This document shows, one piece after another, positions 46,790 through 56,172 of a stretch of 64,000 bases of DNA (positions within the stretch are counted from its first letter, which is position 1; every line of letters begins with the position of its first letter). A program made the translations under genes and the position numbers. A model generated the notes under the pieces. It was given only the letters and a program-made list of their open reading frames with translations, had not been told where the DNA came from and searched no databases. This DNA is from Volvariella volvacea V23 (lineage: Eukaryota > Basidiomycota > Agaricomycetes > Agaricales > Pluteaceae): NCBI GenBank assembly GCA_000349905.1, contig KB722751.1, positions 487,512 through 551,511 on the forward strand. The letters run 5' to 3'.

Positions 46790-48445
46790 TTAGGTGACTA
46801 CGGAACTAAAGTCTGAAGGATGATGGCAAGGTATTCGAATAATCTTGCCAGGAGAAAAGAGTACATGTCCGTTCTGGTTATGAAGCGTAACAACGAAATC
46901 TGGTGGAGTCGATGGCAGGGAAGAGAACTGATTGGAATTATCCTGACGAGGTGAAATTCCATGCATTTCGGACACGATATCAGGCCGAACCAAAGGAACT
47001 CCGCCGTGCTCGTCACGTTGAAGAAGTTCCTCTTGAGGAACGTACTCTTCCATGACCACATCTTCCATGTTTGTTACGGCACTCTCGGGACGCCGACGAA
47101 GTGGTGATACACTTGTGGAAGGTCTAGACCGGCGGCTTTTGAAGAAATCATCTGCTGCTTGCGGACTATTTTTAATATTCCCCAGGAACTCGCCAAGAAG
47201 AGAAGCTAGGGGCTTTTTGGCCTTTTCCGATGACTGTGGTGCCGCCGGAGTCGCTGGGGCTGCGGATTGATGGACGACCTCGGGCTGAGGAGTCGCTGGC
47301 CGCGCCAAATTGTAAGATTCAGCAAATGGGTCGTCATCCTGAGTTTCTCTGTGTTGCAGCATGTTAGCTACGCGTCCATAATCAAACGGAGTAAACGTAC
47401 TCGATGACTGGTGCAGGTGGTGTCTGGGGACCGTTTGCAACAGTAGGACGCTTCTTCGGGCTAGGGATTTCTTTAACGCAAGGAAATACTGATGCTTTGC
47501 GCGACCGGCGCCTAAGCATATAGAAGCCAGAGTCAGGGACTTCAAGATATGCGCGCAGTATATTTGCTTGAATACTCGCCTTTCCGCATAGGACCGCTCG
47601 GCGTCCTCGAAAGGTATAAAAGAGAGAGGAGGAGGATTCAAACCCCTCCGAGGCAATGAATTGCCGGTGGGCCTCTTCCTCGGAGAACCACGACTGGCAG
47701 GAAATTTATTCCAACTGGTCAGCGGCTTCTTGGGTGTCGAGGGGACAGCATCATTAAACGTCGCATCACGAAAAGGTGCTGTTCTGTGTGGGTCCACCAG
47801 TGTCCATCCGCGCGGTTTGGAGGGCTTTGGTGGCATGTCGTGTTCAACAAGGGGCAGCTCTACCCTCCCACTTTCTGTATGCGCTGGCTGTTCGTTGGTG
47901 GTCAACCCAGGCAATGCATTATCATCGACATCAATCTCCATCCTCACAGCTTCTTCCATAAGTCGCTGCGCAAGTGGTTTGACGCGCCGATTTCGTTTGG
48001 CCTTCGTTGGCCTGCTTGCACTAGTAGGTCGTTTAGAAGGTGAAGAGGAGCTAGCTTGAGGCGAAGAGCTCCTGGAGGGCCGATAACTAGCATCATCTTC
48101 CCCTTGACGAGCGCGTCGGGCTCTCTTCCTTGCACTATACTTCTTTAGTGGCTTCTGGGCAGACCACCTCAAGAAAGCGTCAACAGTCACAATGGGTGGA
48201 TCACTTGGCTCTGCTAGAACAGGAGACGATGACGACTGGTCTTGTTCCACGCGTTCACCTTCGATGCCGGGAGCAGGCAGTGCCAGCGGCTCCTCCGCAC
48301 GTGGATTTGCTTCCGTTTGAATTGGGGGTGGAGACGGAGGAGGAAGGTCGTAAGACCCAAGGCACGGATCAATAGCCTGAGAACGCTTCCGTTTTTTGCT
48401 AACCTGTATGACGTAGGACTGAATGAGGCTGGTGCCACTGGCCAT
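46790..48445 (-). CDS. Basic, proline-rich, probably nuclear protein of unknown function
   Basis: A 511-residue protein from exons 47580-48445, 47401-47511 and 46790-47348. I recognise no domain. It has a nuclear-type basic cluster near the start (KKRKRSQ), another (SARKRARRAR), long Ser/Pro/Arg-rich stretches, a small conserved-looking block PRGWTLVDPHRTAPFRDA, and a helical piece LASLLGEFLGNIKNSPQAAD. The second exon needs a GC-AG intron (47512-47579, donor GCGAGT); read-through instead yields a cysteine- and leucine-rich stretch unlike the rest, while splicing gives VKEIPSPKKRPTVANGPQ, in keeping with the protein. An ATG at 48568 would add 41 residues; I use 48445. Lies just downstream of the methionyl-tRNA synthetase gene start-to-end in the same direction. 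Confidence 0.6.
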   Translation of the reverse strand: MASGTSLIQSYVIQVSKKRKRSQAIDPCLGSYDLPPPSPPPIQTEANPRAEEPLALPAPGIEGERVEQDQSSSSPVLAEPSDPPIVTVDAFLRWSAQKPLKKYSARKRARRARQGEDDASYRPSRSSSPQASSSSPSKRPTSASRPTKAKRNRRVKPLAQRLMEEAVRMEIDVDDNALPGLTTNEQPAHTESGRVELPLVEHDMPPKPSKPRGWTLVDPHRTAPFRDATFNDAVPSTPKKPLTSWNKFPASRGSPRKRPTGNSLPRRGLNPPPLSFIPFEDAERSYAERRVFKQIYCAHILKSLTLASICLGAGRAKHQYFLALKKSLARRSVLLLQTVPRHHLHQSSSTFTPFDYGRVANMLQHRETQDDDPFAESYNLARPATPQPEVVHQSAAPATPAAPQSSEKAKKPLASLLGEFLGNIKNSPQAADDFFKSRRSRPSTSVSPLRRRPESAVTNMEDVVMEEYVPQEELLQRDEHGGVPLVRPDIVSEMHGISPRQDNSNQFSSLPSTPPDFVVTLHNQNGHVLFSPGKIIRIPCHHPSDFSSVVT

Positions 48446-48722
48446 GCAGGGGACGCACAACAAAATCGACGGGCCCGGACATCGTGAGTGGACGAGGAGA
48501 GCAAGGTGGGTATATGCAGCAGGGTGCGGGGTGGTGTGATATATAGCCGCCTCAAGGCCTCGCTGCATACCGCCGTGACGTCCGGGGGTGCAATGGAGTG
48601 AGTCATGTTCCCACGCCCCTGATGATCAGACGTTGACTCGACTGTGGACACACAGCTACCCAAAGTCACGATTACAGGATGTATTACAACGCCACAGACG
48701 CGTACAGTATCACCACTCGACT

Positions 48723-51370
48723 CTATGCTTGTTGTATCAACTCCTCTAGCTCCCCTTTTAGCCGTTTCAGGATTTCAACGTTCTTTTTGATCTCCTCCTC
48801 CAACTCCGGCGTCTTCGGATTCTGTCCCTTGAGGTTGCGAACAACTTGTCCTTGTTCTGCTATCTTGGCCTCCAGAGCAATAATTTCTGGCGTCTTGGGA
48901 ACATCGACAGCGGGCTTCGCTGCCGCAGTCTTTTTGGCAGCGGCCGCTTTCTTTTTCGAAACAGCCGGCTTGCCATCCTCTTGTGGTTGCTGACCCTCTG
49001 TGCCGCCGAACTGTGCTTTCCACTTGTCTGCCATGTTTTCTTCTATCTTCTTGAACAAGTGTTCTGGAGTGCCAATGACATGGCCGGCGAGGATGTCGGT
49101 GGCGAGGACTTCGGGAACTACTCTAGCGGGTGTGTTGAGCTGAGCGAGAATCGAGTCAGAGGTCGCGGGCATGAAGGGGTAGATTAGGGCGGAAAGAACA
49201 TAGATAAGGTTGATGGCGCGGGATACGACCTGGGCACAACGTTTGGAATTCTCGGTCATCAATGCCTTGTTCAGCTTGGAAGACTGTAGGTAGTTGTTCC
49301 CCCGAATGGAAATGAGCATGACCGTCTGTAAGCCAAGACGTAGCTTGACTGCGTCCATGGCATCAATGTAATCCTTCAAAAGACCGTTGACAGCGGTGAT
49401 AAACTCAGAGTCATCTGCGTCGTTTGGGGAAAGCGGCCCTGGCGCATCACCTCCGTCGGGGATAATACTATTGTATTGCGAGGACACGAATTTGAGTGTC
49501 CTGTTCACAAAGTTACCGAAACTATTGCACTGTCAGCAGTCATGTCAATTCATACTTTCGCAGAAGACGTACTTGTTAAGCAGAACGTTGTTGTTTGCAG
49601 CAATCTATTTGCAAGCGTTTAAATTCTGACATTTAGATCTGTACGATATGGACTTACACAGTCGTTCCATGAGAACATGGCATCAGCGGTTTCGGGTCGC
49701 GTGGATATAAGGTAGTATCGCCATACAGAAGAGGGGATACCAGTCTCTTTCGCCGCGGGTCCGAAGACACCACGGTTTTTACTCTTGGAAAACTTGCCAC
49801 CCTCGTAGTTTAGATAGTCTGCCCCGAGTTAGATCTTTCTATTAGAGACCACTGTAGCAGGTCGTACCTGTGGTAGATAAATGATGCAGTTTTGTCCAGT
49901 TGCGGCCGTCTCCAATCTCTACAGAAGGGAAGTAGACAGTGTGGAAGTAGACATTATCCTTGCCCATGAATTGGTATAGTTTGACGTTCTTGGGGTTAAA
50001 CCACCACTTCTCCCATTCGGGGGTATAATTAGCTGTGATACTTGGATATCCAATCGGGGCATCGAACTAAAGAATCACCTAAGTCCAAAAGACTCCTCGA
50101 AATAATAGTAAGCCTACCCAAACATCTGAAAAGGTCCACAGAGTCAGCTAGATGCACAGATGAAAAGTATTAAGAACTTACAAAGAACTTTTCCCTTCAT
50201 AGTATCATCTTCACCCTCTTGAATCGGCACAGGGACACCCCATGTTAAATCACGCGTAAGCGGAGTGGGTTTTAATCCAGCTTTCAGCCTCGCGTCGACG
50301 AGCTCTCCGTCTACGTTGATGACAGAGTTTGGTGACCATCTCCCTTCCTTCCAGGATTCCTTGATCCACTCTTCGGTTTGGGACTGAATTGCATCTAGCT
50401 TCAGATACATGTGGGTAGAGGTCCGCGTAGTGACTGTATGTGTCTTGTTAACCAAACATCTGGGCTTGATCAACTCTACAGCGTCCAGGGTGCGACTGCA
50501 TCCATCACATTGGTCACCACGAGCATCCTGCTCTTCCATGAGTAAAAAGGTCCCTCAAACAAAATCAACCCTCACCTCGTAACCACAATGGGGGCAGATG
50601 CCCTCCACAAAGCGATCAGCCAAGAACCTTGACCTCATTGAGCTCGCGATTTCTTAGGGACTCATTCGGACGTACCTGGAACAGCCTTCGCAATACGTCT
50701 GGTCCTTGTCTTGTTTTTCGAGGTATCCGTTCTTTCCGAGATTAAGGTAGATACTCTGACAAATCCTGTTAAATGGGTGAGTATATCCGTTGGCCACCGT
50801 ATTTGATCTCGCTTACTCTGTATGCCATGGCGTTGACGTTCGACCAAAATAGTCAAATCTAGAAACGGTAAGCACGAGTCACAATGCAAGCGTTTACGGA
50901 AGACCAACCCAATGTCAAACCACTCGTACGTCTCCTTGTGGAGAACGTGGTATTTATCGCAAAGCTCTCGCGGGCTTATTCCCTCCTTCAAGGCTTGGGT
51001 TTCTGTCGCCGTTCCATACTCGTCGGTACCACAGACGTACAGCGTTCTCCGATTCCGTGTACCTGCATGCGACGCAGTCGTTGTAGATATGAAGGAGAAA
51101 GACGATGGAGTATACTAACGGCAATATCTGGTGGGGGTATAAGCAATTCGCCGCAACAAGAATTAGAGCCGCAATTACCGACTGAAGACATCGGCACTCA
51201 GTGTGCTGCCAATGATGTTACCTGTGGCGTGTTGGTGCGTAAGGCCAAGGCACAATGACGCCAGTGATCTTACCGAGATGTGGCACGTTGTTGCAATACG
51301 GCAGAGCAGATGTAATGAGAATATTGGTCTCCCCTTCCTTCGGCAAGCTATCAAACAATGATATCAGCAT
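48723..51370 (-). CDS. MES1: Cytosolic methionyl-tRNA synthetase
   Basis: A 677-residue class I synthetase charging tRNA-Met. Exons: 51274-51370, 51179-51221, 51120-51127, 50909-51062, 50817-50858, 50676-50765, 50576-50627, 50182-50530, 50118-50125, 49868-50066, 49658-49818, 49573-49604, 48723-49521. The HIGH-type signature is in [13 protein letters not shown]; the zinc region has GICPHCGYE and [10 protein letters not shown]; the tRNA/aminoacyl core has [23 protein letters not shown] and the KMSKS-type GGKFSKSKN. The anticodon-binding helices follow ([19 protein letters not shown]). The C-terminus carries a Lys/Ala linker and a WHEP-like coiled segment ([20 protein letters not shown]). No mitochondrial presequence is visible. 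Two exons are 8 nt. The ATG at 51370 is the only one in frame ([14 protein letters not shown]). Confidence 0.94.
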
Positions 51371-51550
51371 TTATGCAAGGATCAAAGCTGGATTTTCGCA
51401 CATTGTTGGGTCGCCAGGTGAGGGTATTATTCGCAGTATTCCTGGTCCGGATCGGATATTTTGTGTCATTGCTGAGGAAGAGTGGAAGGCGACGAGCAAA
51501 GAGCAAATAGCAATCGATCACAAGTGTTATCTTTGAATTCAAGTCCTTGA

Positions 51551-51568
51551 CTCGATCGCGCGATCGAG
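51551..51568. promoter_or_regulatory. Perfect 18-bp palindrome in a divergent promoter
   Basis: ctcgatcgcgcgatcgag reads the same on both strands. It sits in the 287-bp gap between the divergent methionyl-tRNA synthetase and OPT transporter genes, 90 bp before the OPT start. It could bind a dimeric regulator. That is inference from symmetry and place. Confidence 0.45.
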
Positions 51569-51657
51569 CCTTAATATTGCATGATGACTAATATGCCGTT
51601 TACTGCTTTCCAGGGTTGCTTCACCAACCAACACAAGCTGGAGGTCTTTGGGTGGCC

Positions 51658-54173
51658 ATGGCGTTGTTCAGCAGATGGTGGTAAGTGGTTGAACCCCTCG
51701 TCATCTCAAGCCCTTTTCCGAGTTTTGTAGGTCAACCGCATCAGCAACCGAAACGGAAGGGGTACCCTCACAGCCCGAGTTCACACCGACGGCTGTCCTC
51801 TTGGGTCTTGCAATCGGCTGTCTAATTTGCTTCACGAATCTAAGCCTCGGTCTGCAGTCAGGATGGATTTCAATGTGAGTTCCGCTCCATCCGACGGACC
51901 TTTGACCGTAATTGATGATGCCTAAATAGGATGTCAATTCAGTCAGCCCTCATAGGCTTCCTAGTTTCCCGAATGCTCCCAACCCCCCTGACACCGAAGG
52001 AAATCATAGTGGTGCAAACGACCGCTGTCGCAACTGGGACCATGCCTCTTTCTGCAGGATTTGTGGGGATTTTGCCTGCATTGAGCTTACTCGATGAGGA
52101 ACGCGATGGTGTGTCACCAGTCAATCTTTCCTGGCTCGCGGCTATTGCATGGTCGTGTTCCATCGCGTATTTTGGGTACGCACATCGCATTGGTCGTCTG
52201 TTCGTCCATTAATTTTGTTCAGAGTATTTCTATCCCCTCCTATCCGGAAACAGGTGGTAGGTTCCTTCCCCATTCTGTTGGGGAAGATCTTAGGCTTGGC
52301 ATAGATCATCGAAGAGCAACTGCCATTCCCGTCAGGGACTGCTACGGCACAATTGATTTCCGTCTTACACTCGCTTCCCCCACCAGAAACGAGTGTCCGA
52401 CGTCGTGCTGGGTATCATCAAGTTGATTCTGAAGAACCTGCAGAATCTTCGCGGTCATTTACGGCTGTGGAATCTAATACTGCCGATGAAGATATTTCCA
52501 ACCAAGAGACCCAAGAATTTGTTCAGCATGAAGGATGGGCCCCTCTGATGTGGAGCTTTGCTGTTGCGGGCATAGTTACAGTTCGTTGTAATTCCTTTAT
52601 ATGACCCCTTCTGACCTTCCTGCAGCTTTCTGCGTATTTCTTCCCAGCTCTGTTTGTGATACCGCTATTCGGTAATTATCTGGCGCGAGAATGGCTGTGG
52701 TATTTTACACCCAGTCTCTCTTACGTCGGCCAAGGTATTGGGCAAGCATATGCACCTGACTGCGTATTGAATAGTAAATAGGTATCATCATGGGTTTCCC
52801 GACAACTCTGAGTATGAACCTTGTAAGTTGTTGAAAGTGGTTGTATTTCGTTACTCATGCAAGCTGTAGGGCATGCTTGTTGGCTGGGCAGTCCTGTCAC
52901 CGCTGTCAAAGCTGTCCAGATGGGCTCCGGGGCCTGTTGGGGACATGTCCGATGGCGCACGGGGTTGGATCCTATGGACAGCACTAGGAATAATGTGTGT
53001 TGACAGCCTCATTTCGCTGATTCCCGTGTTACTAGAATACGTGTCACTGGTAATTCACTCCCGACGACGCGGATACTCACCTATTGGTGATAATGACAAG
53101 GTAGATCATGACGATGAGCCTCTGGAACGCCTGGTACCCTACAGCTGGGTTGCTATCGGGTTGACAGCGAGTATCGTCATTGGTACCCTCCTCGTATGGC
53201 TTGTATTCGGTGATGAGGGAATTAAACCCTGGGCTACGATTCTTGCTTTTGGCCTTGGGGGCTTATTGAGCGTTATTGGGTGAGTTTCTGTACAAGTCAA
53301 CTCTCTATGTTCAAATTCAACGTCCCTGACAGTGTCCGCGCACTTGGTGAAACGGATTTAAACCCGGTATCCGGTCTTGGGAAAGTGTCCCAATTATTCT
53401 TTGCTTGGATTCAACCCGGAAATGTAGTTGCGAACATTATTGCGGGTGGTGTTGCTGAGGCCGGCGCTTCACAGTATGTTTTTTGGAAGGCTTTTTCGAG
53501 ATGGTGCATTAATGTACCTCAGAGCGGGAGACCTCATGCAAGACTTGAAGACAGGTCATCTGCTACATGCTTCTCCACGGGCGCAGTTCTATGGGCAAAT
53601 TATAGGTTCCTCGATTTCTATCGTCGTGACTGCAACTGCATATGCGCTATATCAACGTGCATATGAAATTCCTGGCCCTTCCTTCCCAGCGCCGACCGCG
53701 TACGTCTGGCTTAGCCTCGCTAGACTACTCCGTACGTACGTCATTACCGTTATCATTTAAGACCAACTCAACTCTTTCCAGGCGACGGCAAACTACCCGA
53801 AAACAGTGCACAATCTATGGTTATATTTTCTTTATTATTTGCTGTCATATCTATTGCGAAATCTCGTGCCAACCGTCGTGGGTTATGGTTTTCAAAATGG
53901 ATACCCTCAGGCGTCGCATTCGCTATCGGGTTTTTGAATACGCCCTCATTCTCCATCGCCCGCTTAATTGGCGGGTTTATTGAGTATACTTATCGGACTC
54001 GCTACGCGAAGCACGGCTCTGATATCAAGATTATCATTATCGCTAGTGGATTTGTCCTCGGAGAAGGTGTGGTAGGAATTTTGACGCTGATCCTGCGAAT
54101 TTTCGGCGTTGGTGTAGCGAGTTGCTGGGGTTGCAGTCATGGTTTATGTGCAGGTTGCCCTGCAAGTCAGTGA
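51658..54173 (+). CDS. Oligopeptide transporter (OPT family), YGL114W-like
   Basis: A 673-residue membrane protein from exons 51658-51680, 51731-51874, 51930-52175, 52223-52253, 52305-52580, 52626-52734, 52782-52822, 52870-53279, 53333-53473, 53523-53731 and 53782-54173. OPT features include LAIGCLICFTNLSLGLQSG, WISMMSIQSALIGFLVSR, VVQTTAVATGTMPLSAGF, EEQLPFPSGTATAQLI, GPVGDMSDGARGWILW, NVVANIIAGGVAEAGASQ and a C-terminal ASGFVLGEGVVG followed by a cysteine-rich end (SCWGCSHGLCAGC). About 14-16 hydrophobic spans can be seen. OPT proteins move peptides or metal chelates with protons; the YGL114W branch has no firm substrate. The intron after exon 5 uses a GTTCG donor. Divergent from the methionyl-tRNA synthetase gene. 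Confidence 0.9.
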
Positions 54174-54382
54174 AGGGTTTTGTTATTGCTTTGTGTGTAT
54201 TATACAATCGTATCGCTATTGTAGAGATTGTGACTGCAAAAGTGGCATCCCTCTGTTGGATTGTTCGCGTCTTTGTCCACGTTGCTCCACGTCATTTGGC
54301 AGCCGCGGTTGTTTACGTGAAGCTATGCTTTAACCAAAATGCAATTGTTACCTTTCTCAACACCATCCATTCAGCCTTGTCG

Positions 54383-55421
54383 ATGTCTCGAGTGGAACTC
54401 GCAAAAATACGTTCTCTGACCTTTTATGATGGCGAGCTGACGAAAAGTCGCCGTGGTCAGCCTATCCCTCAACTCAACTGCAAAGGCTCTGCATGCAAGC
54501 TGTATCAGCCCGAGGTCGTGCAATGCCAAAGCGTGCCAGGTGGCAGTGGCACGGATGTCGATTGGAAGGTGAGCACCTCGAATGTCGTGCTTCTGGTCAT
54601 GATGCAAGCGGAGAGATAGTGTCATGCGGATCTACCTGAAGCTTTGCGGTTTGGCAAAATTCAGGTATCATGTGAGGGATGGTCTGGCCCAGGGGATCCC
54701 TATGTGTTAAAAGGTGCGAGAAGTTCTGCGCCTTCTTCTTTGATAGCTGGTTATATATACGCGTTTATGCAGGCTCATGTGGATTGGATTACCGATTGGT
54801 CCACGTACCGTCGTCGTTGCGGTCTGACAACACGGATTGGCCTCTCTTCGGCAAGTCATGGTGTACGTCTTGACGGCTCGCGTATGCCGCTTGGCTAACT
54901 TTAGGCCTGCTCCAGCACAGGATCCGTTGGGAGTTGTATTCTATGTGCTCTGGGGGACTCTGCTGGTGTATATCGTGTACTCACTTATTAAGGCTTGCCT
55001 AAGACCTTCACGGTCTAATAGCAACAGAACCAACCGCCCACCAAGGCCCCCGAGCCCCCCGAGACGAGGCGGATTCTGGTCTGGGAACCTAGGTGGCAAC
55101 CCGGATCCTCCACCACCTTATTACCCTAAAGACCCTAATCCTTCCAACTCAAATAATGGCCAAGGCTGGAGACCAGGGTTTTGGACTGGCGCACTAGTGG
55201 GAGGGATTGCGAACGAATTCTTTAATAGACGTCGTCGTGAAAACCCACCACCCAGAGCTCAGCAGTTCCGCTCGTACGATTGGGAACGGCCCCGTGCATC
55301 GGGCTCATTCTTCAGTTCAAGGCCATCTAGGGATTCAGCGTCCGAAGATAGTGGGGAAGGACCTTCAAATCTTGGTGCAATGAGGCAGAGCACGGGGTAT
55401 GGCAGTTCCGTTTCGCGGTGA
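54383..55421 (+). CDS. SARAF-like store-operated calcium entry regulator (TMEM66 family)
   Basis: A 294-residue protein from exons 54383-54568, 54620-54713, 54773-54860 and 54905-55421. The lumenal domain shows the family pattern with spaced cysteines: IRSLTFYDGELTKSRRG, LNCKGSACKLYQPEVVQC, ALRFGKIQVSCEGWSGPGDP and GSCGLDYRLVHVP. One membrane span follows (VVFYVLWGTLLVYIVYSLI) and a Pro/Ser/Arg-rich cytosolic tail with RPGFWTGALVGG. In animals SARAF sits in the ER and damps store-operated calcium entry; in fungi, which lack STIM and Orai, the role is open. No signal peptide is seen at the chosen ATG, so a short upstream exon may be missing. It directly follows the OPT transporter gene by 209 bp. 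Confidence 0.85.
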
Positions 55422-56172
55422 AGGTACGCCCTTGAAGAATTATCACCCTGCATGTGGAGTAATTGCAGGATATAGGCCGCCATGACTACTGTATAATGTT
55501 TATGTATTCGTCAGAATTACACCCCGTTTTATTTCGTCATTTCGGTATAACATTCGGGTTCTCAATCACCCATAATGACCTGGAATCTCCGACAGTCAAA
55601 TTCGAAAATAAGAACTGCACGCTAAGTTCCACCTAATTATCCGCTTGACTACGCATAGCGGTGGTATTTGAGCTATACATCGTTTCCAGCCGCATCAAAT
55701 GCTTCTGTCTCCATGTAATAACTACTGGCTTGTCACCAGGATAAATTTCGGCCGTTCGACTGGAGGATTAATCTTGGGAATCGCTGCATACCTAATGTTA
55801 GAACAGTTCAGCACCCACAGTTATTGTCATACCAGCAAGATTCGGAGGCGTGTAGTGGATTGGTGGCTGGGTGAATTAAGGTAAAAGTTCGTGGCAACTA
55901 ATGGAAGGTGTTGAATGGCGGATGAACCTGGAGATCAAGGGAAACACTCCGTGATCGAGAATCTTCCCCGGTCGCTTCTTCAAGTTCGAAATTGTCGACC
56001 ATATTGACCCCGTGCCAGCTGGATATCCACGCTGCCGTGCGTGGCATGCGGGATTGTAACCGTTAAAGGATGTATATCGGGGTATTGACGGATAGCTTCA
56101 TTCACCCCTCCCCGGGTGTGGGGGATATTTAAACAAAGCATCGCCTGGTTTTTGAGGCACCATAGATCCATT
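55422..56172. other. Intergenic, promoter of the GH5 cellulase gene
   Basis: About 750 bp with no supported gene. The right end carries GC-box/Cre1-like sites and a TATA-like element listed separately. Confidence 0.55.
56110..56133 (+). promoter_or_regulatory. Cre1-like sites and TATA-like element upstream of the cellulase
   Basis: Within 24 bp there are ccccgg (56110-56115), gtgggg (56118-56123) and tatttaaa (56126-56133). The first two match the fungal Cre1/CreA carbon-repressor consensus SYGGRG on opposite strands. The TATA-like element is 40 bp before the ATG, so the leader would be very short. Glucose repression of a cellulase would fit; it is motif-based only. Confidence 0.45.
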
